From assembly GCF_020889685.1 (NCBI RefSeq), contig NZ_JACMYO010000004.1, forward strand, positions 38,435 through 102,434: DNA of 64,000 bases, given 5' to 3'. Positions 16,121 to 24,980 of this stretch are shown piece after piece. Position 1 is the stretch's first letter. The number at the start of each line of letters is the position of its first letter. The stretch comes from Bradyrhizobium oropedii (lineage in GTDB: Bacteria; Pseudomonadota; Alphaproteobacteria; Rhizobiales; Xanthobacteraceae). The notes under the pieces are model-generated. The model ran no database searches. It was not told the DNA's origin and saw only the letters and a program-made list of their open reading frames with translations. Both the position numbers and the translations under genes were made by a program.

Positions 16121-17965
16121 CTACTCCGGCAGGATGCGCACCGCACCCTTCGCCGCGCTGCTCGCGAACGCCGCATAGGCCTTCAGCGCAGTCGAGACGG
16201 CGCGCTTGCGCGGCGCCGCCGGCTTCCACGCCGCATTGCCCTTGGCTTCCATCGCAGCGCGACGGCGCGTGAGTTCTGCATCGTCGACCCTAAGGTTGAC
16301 CTTGCGGTTCGGAATGTCGAACTCGATGATGTCGCCTTCCTCGACCAGGCCGATCAGGCCGCCTTCGGCGGCTTCCGGCGAGACGTGGCCGATCGACAGG
16401 CCGGACGATCCGCCGGAGAAGCGGCCGTCGGTGATCAGCGCGCAGGCCTTTCCGAGCCCCTTCGACTTCAGATAGCTGGTCGGATAGAGCATCTCCTGCA
16501 TGCCCGGGCCGCCGCGCGGACCTTCGTAGCGGATCAGCACGACATCGCCGGCCTTGACCTTGTTGCCGAGAATGGCATCGACCGAGGCGTCCTGGCTCTC
16601 GAAGATGCGGGCGGGACCTGAGAACTTCAAAATGCTCTGATCGACGCCGGCGGTCTTCACGATGCAGCCGTCTTCCGCAAGATTGCCGAACAGCACGGCG
16701 AGACCGCCATCCTTGGAATAGGCATGCTCGGCGTTGCGGATCACGCCCGTTTCGCGGTCGAGATCGACCTCGTCGAAGCGGCGGTCCTGGCTGAAGGCTT
16801 CCTGGGTCGGCACGTTGCCCGGCGCGGCGCAGTAGAAGTTGCGCACCTTGTCGCTCGTGGTCCGCACCACGTCCCAGCGGTTCAGCGCGTCGTTCAATGT
16901 CGCGGCGTGTACGGTCGGGCCGTCGGTCGTGAGCAGCTTGGCGCGGTCGAGCTCGCCGAGGATCGCCATGATGCCGCCGGCATGATGCACGTCCTCCATG
17001 TGGACGTCCGGCACCGAGGGCGCGACCTTGCAGAGCACCGGCACCTTGCGGGAGAGACGGTCGATGTCGGTCATCGTGAACGGCACCTCGCCCTCGCGCG
17101 CGGCGGCGAGCAGATGCAGCACGGTGTTGGTCGAGCCGCCCATCGCGATGTCGAGCGTCATCGCGTTCTCGAACGACTTGAAGTTCGCGATGTTGCGCGG
17201 CAGCACCTTGGCGTCGTCCTGCTCGTAATAGCGGCGGGCGAGGTCGACGATCAGATGGCCGGCCTCGACGAACAGGCTCTTGCGGTCGGCATGGGTCGCC
17301 AGCACCGAGCCGTTGCCGGGCAGCGCGAGGCCGAGCGCCTCGGTCAGGCAGTTCATCGAATTCGCGGTGAACATGCCGGAGCAGGAACCGCAGGTCGGGC
17401 AGGCCGAGCGCTCGATCACCTCGACCTCTTCGTCCGAGACGTTGGAATCGGCTGCCGCAACCATCGCGTCGATCAGGTCGACGGCGCGCTTCTTGCCCTT
17501 GAGCAGGACCTTGCCCGATTCCATCGGGCCGCCCGAGACGAACACGGTCGGGATGTTGAGGCGCAGCGTCGCCATCAGCATGCCGGGCGTGATCTTGTCG
17601 CAGTTGGAGATGCAGACCATCGCGTCGGCGCAATGCGCATTGACCATGTATTCGACGCTGTCGGCGATCAGCTCGCGCGAGGGCAGGCTGTAGAGCATGC
17701 CGTCATGGCCCATCGCGATGCCGTCATCGACCGCTATGGTGTTGAACTCTTTTGCCACCCCGCCGGCCTTCTCGATTTCCCGCGCCACCAGCTGGCCGAG
17801 GTTTTGGAGATGCACATGCCCGGGCACGAACTGGGTGAAGGAATTGACCACCGCGATGATCGGCTTGCCGAAATCCTCGTTCTTCATGCCGGTGGCGCGC
17901 CAGAGGCCGCGTGCACCCGCCATGTTGCGGCCGTGGGTGGTGGTGCGGGAGCGATAGGCGGGCAT
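16121..17965 (-). CDS. ilvD: Dihydroxy-acid dehydratase
   Basis: A 614-residue IlvD/Edd family enzyme that dehydrates 2,3-dihydroxy-isovalerate and -methylvalerate in valine, isoleucine and CoA biosynthesis. The start [20 protein letters not shown] matches the family N-terminus and has AAGGA about 8 nt upstream, so ATG 17965 is preferred over the upstream ATG at 17989. Iron-sulfur cysteines are visible in VCISNCDK and [10 protein letters not shown]. It is full length and monocistronic. Sugar-acid dehydratases share the fold, but the N-terminus and length fit IlvD. Confidence 0.94.
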   Translation of the reverse strand: MPAYRSRTTTHGRNMAGARGLWRATGMKNEDFGKPIIAVVNSFTQFVPGHVHLQNLGQLVAREIEKAGGVAKEFNTIAVDDGIAMGHDGMLYSLPSRELIADSVEYMVNAHCADAMVCISNCDKITPGMLMATLRLNIPTVFVSGGPMESGKVLLKGKKRAVDLIDAMVAAADSNVSDEEVEVIERSACPTCGSCSGMFTANSMNCLTEALGLALPGNGSVLATHADRKSLFVEAGHLIVDLARRYYEQDDAKVLPRNIANFKSFENAMTLDIAMGGSTNTVLHLLAAAREGEVPFTMTDIDRLSRKVPVLCKVAPSVPDVHMEDVHHAGGIMAILGELDRAKLLTTDGPTVHAATLNDALNRWDVVRTTSDKVRNFYCAAPGNVPTQEAFSQDRRFDEVDLDRETGVIRNAEHAYSKDGGLAVLFGNLAEDGCIVKTAGVDQSILKFSGPARIFESQDASVDAILGNKVKAGDVVLIRYEGPRGGPGMQEMLYPTSYLKSKGLGKACALITDGRFSGGSSGLSIGHVSPEAAEGGLIGLVEEGDIIEFDIPNRKVNLRVDDAELTRRRAAMEAKGNAAWKPAAPRKRAVSTALKAYAAFASSAAKGAVRILPE

Positions 17966-18167
17966 CGTAAATCCTTGGGCTATGGCCATTTTTTAGGGGA
18001 GATGGCAGCCCTTATGCCCGCCCGCAGCAGCCGATTCAAGCGCGGAACCGCATGGCTGAACCCCGCTACGCGATCCCGATCTCGGGAGTTTCCGGAGGGC
18101 CTGTCCGCGTGCTCCCTTTACCTCTCCCGCTTGCGGAGGAGGGAGCTCAGCTTGCTCGTGGCGGATG

Positions 18168-19061
18168 CTATGCCTCGAACCTGAACCTGAAGGCCTCGCC
18201 ATGCCTGACCACGCGGCCTGCGGTCGGGGCGGGGAAGTGCCCGGTCAGCAGATAGCTCGGCGTATCCGCCAATTCCTCCAGCAGCGTCACGCGGGTGGCG
18301 AGCGCCGCCGCGGGATCGGCGTCGGCGGCATTCGACAGCCACGGCTCCGCGCACTGGATCGGATGATGGATCACGTCGCCTGACATCACGGCATGGTCGC
18401 CACGGCCGTTGAGGTGGATCTGCATGTTGCCGGCGGTGTGGCCCGGCGCCGGCGCAAAGCGCAGGCCCGCGTCGCGGTCGTCGAACAGCAGGTGATCGGT
18501 CTCGACGAATTCGGCCTGGCCGGCCGCGACGACCGGCAGCACCGAATCCTCGAACGAGCCGTGATTGACCGGCGTCGGCGGGTTCGCCCGGTGCGCGGCC
18601 TCCCAGTGCCGGAACTCGGCGCGTCCCATCAGATAGCGCGCCTTCGGAAAGGTCGGCACCCAGCGCCCGTTGATCAGCCGCGTGTTCCAGCCGACATGGT
18701 CGACATGCAGATGCGTGCACATCACGAAGTCGACCTGTTCGGGCCGCACACCGAGCGCGGCCATGTTTTCCAGATAGGGCTGGTTGAGATTGTTCCAGGC
18801 CGGCACGCGCGGACGTGGCTTGTGATTGCCGCAGCAGGTGTCGACGACGGCGGTCCAGCGCGGCGTCCGCACCAGATAGGAATGGTGGCTCAGGATGAAG
18901 CGGTCGGTCTCCGGCTCGATATAGCGGTGATCGAGCCAGCTTCGGTTCGCGGCGATCACCTCGTCGGTGACATTGGCGAACAGCCATGTCTTGTCGAAGG
19001 CAAGCGAGGGGATCTCGACCAGCCGGTCGATCCGCATGCTGCCGATCGTGATCTGGCGCAT
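18168..19061 (-). CDS. MBL-fold metallo-hydrolase
   Basis: A 297-residue metallo-beta-lactamase-fold hydrolase. The dinuclear metal motif is HLHVDH (117-122), with further ligands in PGHTAGN and in the later SGDVIHHP segment. It has no signal peptide, so it is cytoplasmic. It lies 7 bp downstream of a LivK-type receptor gene and is probably co-transcribed with it; the divergent side carries tetR-CMD-SDR. Lactones, thioesters and esters are all common substrates in the fold. The substrate here is unknown. Confidence 0.85.
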   Translation of the reverse strand: MRQITIGSMRIDRLVEIPSLAFDKTWLFANVTDEVIAANRSWLDHRYIEPETDRFILSHHSYLVRTPRWTAVVDTCCGNHKPRPRVPAWNNLNQPYLENMAALGVRPEQVDFVMCTHLHVDHVGWNTRLINGRWVPTFPKARYLMGRAEFRHWEAAHRANPPTPVNHGSFEDSVLPVVAAGQAEFVETDHLLFDDRDAGLRFAPAPGHTAGNMQIHLNGRGDHAVMSGDVIHHPIQCAEPWLSNAADADPAAALATRVTLLEELADTPSYLLTGHFPAPTAGRVVRHGEAFRFRFEA

Positions 19062-19068
19062 GCGGTGC

Positions 19069-20280
19069 TCAGTTCTTGATGAGGTCGCCGAACGGTACCC
19101 AGCGCGTGCCGTCGTAGCGGATCAGTTGCAGGCTGGTCATCGGCGTATACCGCTCCGGCGAATTGCTGACCGCGGTGCCGTTGATCAGCATCGGCAGATG
19201 CAGATCCCTGATGCTGGTCGCCTGCTTCATCACATTGGCGCGGGTAAGGTCGTTGCCGGCGGCCTTCAGCACCGCGACCAGCGTCTGCGCGATGGTGTAG
19301 CCGTAGACATTCAGCCAGTCGCTCTTGTTGGCGTCGGGCAGATACTTGTCCATGAAGGCGACCCATTCCTTGTAGCCGGCGTCGTCCTTCAGCGCCGGAT
19401 CGGTCGAGTCCTTCAGGTACTGGCTCGAGATCACGCCAGTGGAATTGTCCTTTCCGGCGGGTTCGAGCACGCCGCTGATCGAGGCCGAGACATTGGAGAT
19501 GATGGTAGTCGGCTTCCACCCGATCTCGCCGATCTTGCGGATCGCCTGCGCCGCGAATTTCGGCGTCGCCGCGACCAGCACCACGTCGGCGCCGCTGCTC
19601 TTGAGCAGCAGGATCTGCGTATCGACGGTGGGAGCGGTGGTCTCGTAGGCCGCCCGCGCCACGATGGCCTCGGTGCTGCCGAGGCCTTCGTCCAGCGCTT
19701 TTAGATAATCCTTGCCGAGGTCATCGTTCTGATAGAGCACACCGACCTTGGCGTTCGGGTGGCTCGCCTTGATGTATTTGGCGTAGGCGATTGCCTCGTC
19801 GCGATAGGTCGGTTGCCAGCCCACGGTCCACGGAAAATTCTTCGGGTCGTCCCACTTCGCCGCGCCCGAGCCGAGGAAGAGCTGCGGCACCTTCCTGTCG
19901 TTGAGATATTTGTGCACGGCGCTGTTGGTCGGCGTGCCGACGCCGCCGAAGATCAACAGCACCTCGTCGCTCTCGACCAGGCGGCGCGTCTGCTCCACCG
20001 TTTTGGGCGGGCTGTAGGCGTCGTCGGCGATCATCATCTGGATACGCCGGCCGTTGATGCCGCCCTCGTCATTCACCTTGCGGAAATAGGCCTCCGCCGA
20101 TTTCGCGATTTGCGCGAAGGCCGAGACGGGGCCGGACAGCGGCGCGGTGGTTCCGATCTTGATCGTCTTGTCGTCGGCGCCTGAGTCATATTTCGGGCTT
20201 TCGGCTTGTACGGCGCCGGCGGCGATCAGCGGCAGCAGCAAGAGGGCCGCGCGCAAATGAGAGCGGACGAAGCACGCCAT
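19069..20280 (-). CDS. ABC transporter substrate-binding protein, LivK type
   Basis: A 403-residue periplasmic receptor of the branched-chain amino acid (HAAT) family. A signal peptide (about 1-26, ending GAVQAES) precedes a type I fold starting IKIGTTAPLSGPVSAFAQIA. Rhizobial members often bind aromatic or other organic acids instead of amino acids. The membrane and ATPase subunits are not in the window. It is first gene of a leftward unit with the MBL hydrolase and is transcribed from the palindromic divergent promoter it shares with tetR. Confidence 0.9.
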   Translation of the reverse strand: MACFVRSHLRAALLLLPLIAAGAVQAESPKYDSGADDKTIKIGTTAPLSGPVSAFAQIAKSAEAYFRKVNDEGGINGRRIQMMIADDAYSPPKTVEQTRRLVESDEVLLIFGGVGTPTNSAVHKYLNDRKVPQLFLGSGAAKWDDPKNFPWTVGWQPTYRDEAIAYAKYIKASHPNAKVGVLYQNDDLGKDYLKALDEGLGSTEAIVARAAYETTAPTVDTQILLLKSSGADVVLVAATPKFAAQAIRKIGEIGWKPTTIISNVSASISGVLEPAGKDNSTGVISSQYLKDSTDPALKDDAGYKEWVAFMDKYLPDANKSDWLNVYGYTIAQTLVAVLKAAGNDLTRANVMKQATSIRDLHLPMLINGTAVSNSPERYTPMTSLQLIRYDGTRWVPFGDLIKN

Positions 20281-20375
20281 GACGGAATCTCCCCAGATTG
20301 CTCCCCGCCTCTTCGGGCGGAGTTGAAACGCGAATACTTCGCCCGCCGCTTGCGGGCCGGACCGCCGCCGTGCAG

Positions 20376-20425
20376 ACGAACGATCGTTCGTACGGTTGAC
20401 TAGCGAACGATCGTTCGTTAGTCAA
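20376..20425. promoter_or_regulatory. Symmetric divergent promoter with two TetR-type palindromes
   Basis: A 16-bp perfect palindrome ACGAACGATCGTTCGT (20376-20391) and a 14-bp one CGAACGATCGTTCG (20404-20417) have centres 27 bp apart. The second is flanked by TTGACTA (20396-20402) and its reverse complement TAGTCAA (20419-20425), making a 30-bp near-perfect dyad. Each strand therefore reads TTGACT, 17 bp, TAGTCA: a -35-like box in both directions with the operator as spacer. The adjacent TetR protein is the likely ligand (inference). Confidence 0.75.
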
Positions 20426-20431
20426 GGCGCC

Positions 20432-21133
20432 ATGGCGGCTTCCACATCCAGCGCGGCCGACGCGGTCGTGACCTCTACCCGCGAGCGCATCCTCAGCGAG
20501 GCGCTCAGTCTGTTCGCGCAAAGCGGCTATGGTGGCGCGTCGATGCGCGAGCTTGCGCGCCGCGTCGGCATCCGCGAGAGCAGCCTCTACAATCATTTTC
20601 CGGGCAAGGCCGCGATCCTCGAAGCGATCGTCAGCGAGCACGGTCCGGCGAGTTCGGCCGACCGGCTTGAGGCGCCGCGCTACCGGCAGCTCGCGCAGCA
20701 GCCGGCGGCGTTCTGCCGCCAGTTCGCGCTTGACCTCGTCGAACAATGGTCGGATCCGCGCGAGCATCAGTTCCAGAAGGTCATCACCGCCGAACGCAAC
20801 CGTGTGCCCGGCATCCGCGCCAAGTTCGCCGACCACTTCTATGCGCGCGAACAGAATCTGATGACGGACTACTTCCGCGGCTTTGCGCTCGCCGGACTGA
20901 TCACGACTACAGACCCGCGCGAGGCGGCGCGGCTGTTCGCCGCCGGCCTGATCTATGTCAGGCTCGAACATTATGTGATGGGCGCACAGGCCTCGCCGCG
21001 ACCGAAGGTGATCGAGGCGATCGACCGCTATCTCGCATTCTTCCTGTCGCTGATTGCGGCAAAGGACGCAGACATCTCGGACAAGAAGCAACGAAAAAAG
21101 GGAGAGACGCGTGGCAAGGCTGCCTCTGATTGA
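20432..21133 (+). CDS. TetR/AcrR family transcriptional regulator
   Basis: A 233-residue repressor-type regulator. The helix-turn-helix is in residues about 15-60 (SMRELARRVGIRESSLYNHF). The C-terminal helical domain would bind the effector. ATG 20432 lies only 7 bp after the palindromic operator, so the transcript may be nearly leaderless. It is followed by an overlapping CMD gene and an SDR gene, which it probably controls along with the divergent receptor/hydrolase unit. Confidence 0.9.
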   Translation: MAASTSSAADAVVTSTRERILSEALSLFAQSGYGGASMRELARRVGIRESSLYNHFPGKAAILEAIVSEHGPASSADRLEAPRYRQLAQQPAAFCRQFALDLVEQWSDPREHQFQKVITAERNRVPGIRAKFADHFYAREQNLMTDYFRGFALAGLITTTDPREAARLFAAGLIYVRLEHYVMGAQASPRPKVIEAIDRYLAFFLSLIAAKDADISDKKQRKKGETRGKAASD

Positions 21134-21668
21134 TCCGGACACCACGAGCGGCGATATCCGCGCCGCGTTCGACCGCATGCCGGTCAAGCTCAACATCTTC
21201 CGCATGATGGCCCATGCCGAGGCCAATGCGATGCCGCTGATGCGGCTCGGCAACTCGATCCTGCACATGCAGAAGCTGTCGGCGGTCAACCGCGAGCTTC
21301 TGATTCTGCAGGCCGCGCAGCTCGAGGGCGGCGCCTATGAATGGCGGCAGCACGTGCCGATCGCGCTCGGCGTCGGCGTTGCGCAAGCGCAGATCGATGC
21401 CGTCGAGCGCGGCAATTACGATGATCCCTCGCTCAACGCCGCCGAGCGCGCACTGCTCGGATTCGGCCGCGAGGTGGTCGAGAAGGTCCGCGTCGGCGAT
21501 GCCGTCTTCGCAGGGGTGCGCGAGCATTTCAGCGATCAGGAGATCGTCGAGGCGATCGTCACGCTCGGCTTCTACATGATGATGGCGCGGCTGACGGAAG
21601 CGACCGAGACCGATCTCGATCCGGCCGCCGGCATGGTCGTGTACGAGGCCAGCAAGAAGCGGGGTTGA
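21111..21668 (+). CDS. Carboxymuconolactone decarboxylase (CMD/AhpD-like) family protein
   Basis: A 185-residue helical protein. The core reads NRELLILQAAQLEGGAYEW followed by RQH, the CMD-type active-site region; the CxxC of AhpD peroxidases is absent, so it is not a thiol peroxidase. The start is GTG 21111, chosen because AAGGGAGAG precedes it; this overlaps the tetR end by 23 bp. The next gene, an SDR, starts 4 bp after its stop. The family includes decarboxylases and lactone-related enzymes as well as many members of unknown function, so the reaction is not assigned. Confidence 0.85.
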   Translation: MARLPLIDPDTTSGDIRAAFDRMPVKLNIFRMMAHAEANAMPLMRLGNSILHMQKLSAVNRELLILQAAQLEGGAYEWRQHVPIALGVGVAQAQIDAVERGNYDDPSLNAAERALLGFGREVVEKVRVGDAVFAGVREHFSDQEIVEAIVTLGFYMMMARLTEATETDLDPAAGMVVYEASKKRG

Positions 21669-21672
21669 TGGG

Positions 21673-22536
21673 ATGTCGGAGACTCCGCAAGGGACCTCGC
21701 AAGACACGAAGCCTGACCGCCATGTCCGTCCGCTGAGCGCGGAGTCCTCAGGCACCGCGCCGGGCAGGGGCCGTCTCAACGGCCGCCGCATCCTTGTGGT
21801 CGGCGGCGGCCAGCGCGTGTTCGATGCCGCGACCGATCCGGTCGGCAACGGCCGCGCGATGAGCCTGCTGTTCGCCCGCGAGGGGGCGCATGTCGCGGTT
21901 GCCGACCTCAACCGCGGCTCCGCCGAGGACACGGTCGCGCGCATCGCGGCTGACGGCGGCCGCGGTTTCGCGATTGCCGCCGACGTCACCCGAGAGGCCG
22001 ATGTCATCAGAATGATTGATGAAGCTCATCACGCCATGGGCGGGCTCGACGGCATGGTGCTGAACATCGGCACCTTCGGCAAGACCGGGCTCGACAATGT
22101 CAGCGCCGAGGAGTGGAACAGGATCTACGACGTCAACGTCCGCGGGCCGATGCTGTGCTGCCGCGCGGCGTTGCCGAAATTCGAAGACGGCGGCTCGATC
22201 GTCTTCATCTCCTCGATCGCGGCGCTGAAGGCGGGATCGCAGATGGCGGTCTATGATTCATCCAAGGCGGCGCTCGGCGGCCTGATGCGCAACATCGCGC
22301 ATACCGGCGCGCGGCGCGGCATTCGCGCCAACCTGGTCTATCCCGGGCTGGTCGACACCCCGAACGGCCGCGAGGCCGGTGCGGGCCGGCCGTCGCGCGG
22401 CAAAAGCCATGTTCCGTTCGGCCGCCAGGCGACGGCGTGGGAGATCGCCTATGCGGTGCTGTTCTTCATGTCGGATGAGAGCGTCTACGTCACCGCGCAG
22501 ACGCTGGCGGTAGATAGCGGCCTGAGCGGGATGTGA
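21673..22536 (+). CDS. SDR family oxidoreductase
   Basis: A 287-residue short-chain dehydrogenase/reductase. The catalytic Tyr-Lys pair is in VYDSSK, with the catalytic Ser in the preceding FISSIAALKAG segment. The N-terminus has about 38 extra residues rich in Ser/Pro. The cofactor loop is odd: VVGGGQRVFDAATDPVGNG carries an insertion where TGxxxGIG is usual. It is the last gene of tetR-CMD-SDR. Probably NAD(P)-dependent alcohol/ketone conversion; the substrate is unknown. Confidence 0.87.
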   Translation: MSETPQGTSQDTKPDRHVRPLSAESSGTAPGRGRLNGRRILVVGGGQRVFDAATDPVGNGRAMSLLFAREGAHVAVADLNRGSAEDTVARIAADGGRGFAIAADVTREADVIRMIDEAHHAMGGLDGMVLNIGTFGKTGLDNVSAEEWNRIYDVNVRGPMLCCRAALPKFEDGGSIVFISSIAALKAGSQMAVYDSSKAALGGLMRNIAHTGARRGIRANLVYPGLVDTPNGREAGAGRPSRGKSHVPFGRQATAWEIAYAVLFFMSDESVYVTAQTLAVDSGLSGM

Positions 22537-22573
22537 GCGGCGCGGCGCAAGCAGGTCGAATAGCGACGGTGCG

Positions 22574-22746
22574 CTCCCTCGCCCCGTTCTTACGGGGTCG
22601 AGACAAGCGAAGCTTGCTCTTAGAGGGTTGGGGTGAGGGGCTGTTTCCCCGCATACGGTGACAGCTGGAATCGCGGAAGCTCCCCCTCACCCGAAACGCA
22701 TCTGACGATGCGTTTCGACCTCTCCCCGCAGGCGGGGCGAGGTGAA
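22574..22746. repeat. Pair of inverted intergenic palindromic elements
   Basis: Two related elements of about 68 bp face each other (22574-22641 and 22679-22746). Each has GC-rich ends of the CTCGCCCCG...GGTGAGGGG kind around a variable inner hairpin. In the right copy that hairpin is a perfect 11-bp stem CGAAACGCATC / GATGCGTTTCG at 22692-22717. This element type is scattered between genes in Bradyrhizobium. It lies between convergent genes and may serve as a two-way terminator. Confidence 0.65.
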
Positions 22747-22792
22747 GTGGAGTCCGCTGCTCGCATCGGAGCAAAATTGACTGGTCGCTCCG

Positions 22793-23788
22793 CTATTCCG
22801 CAGCGAGGCTGGTCGGGACGGGGATGCCAACCTTGGGGCGCGTCTTCGCGGCGCGGCGGTTCTTCTTGCTGAAGCGGCTGCCCGCCAGCAACGCTGCGGC
22901 GGCGCGCAACTGCTCGCGCAGCCATTGATTGGTGGTGTCGCCCTCGGCGGTGGCGTGCCAGTAGAGATAATTGACGTGCGGGCTGATCGGGAACGGGCAG
23001 GGGAAGCACTGCAACAACCCGGGGTCCTCCAGCACCGAGGCGGCGCTCTCCGACGCCGTCAGCAGCATGTTGCTGCGGCTCACCACATGGCAGGCGGTCG
23101 CGAAATTCTGGCAGGTCAGGCGCACGGTGCGGGTCAGGCCGAGGCGCTGGAGCTGGAAGTCCTCGAATGACACGCCGCTGCGCCGCGATGTCACGCAGAC
23201 ATGCTCCATGCGCAGATAGGCCTTCTTGTCGAGCCGGGTGCCGAGCTCGGGATGACCGCGCCGGGCGAACACCGCGATATGCTCGGTCAGGATCTGCTCG
23301 CGCCGCACCTCGGTCGAGAGCGGCAGCAGCGTATCGATCGCGACATCCAGCGTGCCGGCGGCAAGCTCACGCTCCAGATTGTTGCGCTCGCTGCGCACGG
23401 TGGCGATCTCGACCAGCGGCGCGACGGCGCTGATCCGGTTGATCAGCGCGCTCAGCATCGGCGCCTCGAGATTGTTGCGCAGGCCGATCACGAACCGCTT
23501 CGGCGTTCTGGCCGGATCGAAGCGGTTGGTATGGGTCAGCGTCGTCTCGAGGCCATTGAGGGCCTGGCGCACGGTCGTGATGATCTGGCGCGCCAGCGGG
23601 GTCGGCGTCATCACGTGATGGCGGCGCACGAACAGCGGATCGTCGAACATCGCGCGCAGCCGGCCCAGCGCATGGCTCACCGCGGGCTGTGTCAGATTGA
23701 GGCGGAAACAGGCGCGGCTGACGCCGCCCTCGGTGTAGATCGCGTCGAACACCACGAACAGGTTCAGATCGACGTCGCGTACATGCAT
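22793..23788 (-). CDS. LysR family transcriptional regulator
   Basis: A 331-residue LysR-type regulator. The N-terminal winged helix (MHVRDVDLNLFVVFDAIYTE, then GGVSRACFRLNLTQPAVSHA) is of the subgroup beginning DLNLFVVFDA found in NodD/PcpR-like proteins. The C-terminal domain would bind a small inducer. A Lys/Arg-rich tail of about 35 residues extends past the usual end. It is divergent from the ABC importer operon at 23880, which it most likely regulates; a dyad in the 91-bp intergenic region is a candidate site. Confidence 0.9.
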   Translation of the reverse strand: MHVRDVDLNLFVVFDAIYTEGGVSRACFRLNLTQPAVSHALGRLRAMFDDPLFVRRHHVMTPTPLARQIITTVRQALNGLETTLTHTNRFDPARTPKRFVIGLRNNLEAPMLSALINRISAVAPLVEIATVRSERNNLERELAAGTLDVAIDTLLPLSTEVRREQILTEHIAVFARRGHPELGTRLDKKAYLRMEHVCVTSRRSGVSFEDFQLQRLGLTRTVRLTCQNFATACHVVSRSNMLLTASESAASVLEDPGLLQCFPCPFPISPHVNYLYWHATAEGDTTNQWLREQLRAAAALLAGSRFSKKNRRAAKTRPKVGIPVPTSLAAE

Positions 23789-23808
23789 GGAAATAATCCA
23801 TCCCTATC

Positions 23809-23826
23809 CGTCGAATGCATTTGACG
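23809..23826. promoter_or_regulatory. Candidate LysR-binding dyad
   Basis: CGTCGAA-TGCA-TTTGACG, an inverted repeat with one mismatch, lies between lysR (start 23788) and the ABC permease gene (start 23880). Its position fits LysR auto- and target regulation; binding is inferred. Confidence 0.4.
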
Positions 23827-23879
23827 AATATGAGTTGGCACTCTTAAAGTCTCAAGCAAAATAATACCTGGAGGAAACG

Positions 23880-24905
23880 ATGAGCGTGCAATCGCCATCG
23901 CGCGGCGTTGCTGTCCCTGCGGCATCATCTCGCTCGGGCGCAATGTTTGCAAAACCGAGCCAGGAGCAGATCGTGCTCCTGATCACGATCGCGCTTCTGG
24001 TCGTGTTCGGCCTGACGTTGAACGGCTTTGCCACCGTCTCCAATCTCCTCAACCTGTTGCGGAGTATCTCGATCCTCGGCGTGCTCGGCCTCGGCATGGG
24101 GCTGATCGTGATCAGCCGCGGCATCGACCTCTCCGAGGTCGCGATCATGGCGGGTTCCTGGGCGATCGCGCTGATCTACATGCAGAACGGCATGCCTGTT
24201 TTCACGGCAGTGCTGCTGGCGCTGGCAATTGCGGTGCTGATCGGCGTCGTCAACGGCGTGATGGTCGCCTTTGTCGAGGCGCCGGCGCTGTTCGTGACGC
24301 TGGCCGCCGGCTTCGTGATCTATGGCCTCGCGTTCTGGATCGCGCCGGCCTGGGTGGTCTATGCGCCGAAGGATGCGCCGGGCCTGATGTATCTCGGCGC
24401 CGGACGGTTGTTCGGCATTCCGGTTCCGATCCTGGTGTTCGCAGTCGCAGCGATCGCGATGCATTTGTTCCTGTCGCGCACCTCGATCGGCCGCTTCATC
24501 TACGCGCAGGGCGACAATCCGGAGGCCGCGCGGCTGACCGGCATCCCGCTGCGACCGCTGATCGTGCTGGAGCACGTGCTGGTTGCGTTGCTCGCCTGGA
24601 TTGCAGGCCTGGTCTGGGTCGGCACCACAGGCAGCATGCAGATGGCGATCACGCAGGGCACCATGATCTTCGACGTCGTGCTGGTCGTCGTGATCGGCGG
24701 CATCAGCCTGATCGGCGGCCGCGGCAGCGTGTTCAGCGTCGTGGTCGGCTGTATCCTGATCGGTACGCTGCTCAACGCCTTCACCATCATGGACGTCAAC
24801 AGCGAGGTGCAGAACATCGTCAAGGGCGTGGTGCTGCTGGCCGCGATCGTGCTCGACAACTGGCTGCATCCCCGCGACGAGGAGACCGCGCGGCAAGGCG
24901 ACTGA
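23880..24905 (+). CDS. ABC transporter permease, RbsC/sugar (CUT2) type
   Basis: A 341-residue inner-membrane permease with about eight to ten hydrophobic segments. The family signature region reads GIDLSEVAIMAGSWAIALI, near SRG, and IGGISLIGGRGSVFSVVVG sits near the C-terminus. The start is supported by TGGAGGAAACG before ATG 23880. It is the first gene of the importer operon permease-SBP-permease/SMP-30-SMP-30-ATPase. It probably pairs with the second permease at 26106 as a heterodimer. The transported compound is unknown, but the linked SMP-30 proteins suggest a sugar or lactone. Confidence 0.9.
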   Translation: MSVQSPSRGVAVPAASSRSGAMFAKPSQEQIVLLITIALLVVFGLTLNGFATVSNLLNLLRSISILGVLGLGMGLIVISRGIDLSEVAIMAGSWAIALIYMQNGMPVFTAVLLALAIAVLIGVVNGVMVAFVEAPALFVTLAAGFVIYGLAFWIAPAWVVYAPKDAPGLMYLGAGRLFGIPVPILVFAVAAIAMHLFLSRTSIGRFIYAQGDNPEAARLTGIPLRPLIVLEHVLVALLAWIAGLVWVGTTGSMQMAITQGTMIFDVVLVVVIGGISLIGGRGSVFSVVVGCILIGTLLNAFTIMDVNSEVQNIVKGVVLLAAIVLDNWLHPRDEETARQGD

Positions 24906-24980
24906 AAAAGGCGACTGAGCGCGTACCCTTCGCGCCAATCAATTCCAAATCAATCAAAAGAATTTCTTGTGGAGGAGACG

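Noticed and set aside
22537..22792. Possible small gene between the SDR and lysR
   Set aside because: Open frames here are built from palindromic repeats; no start with a ribosome site.
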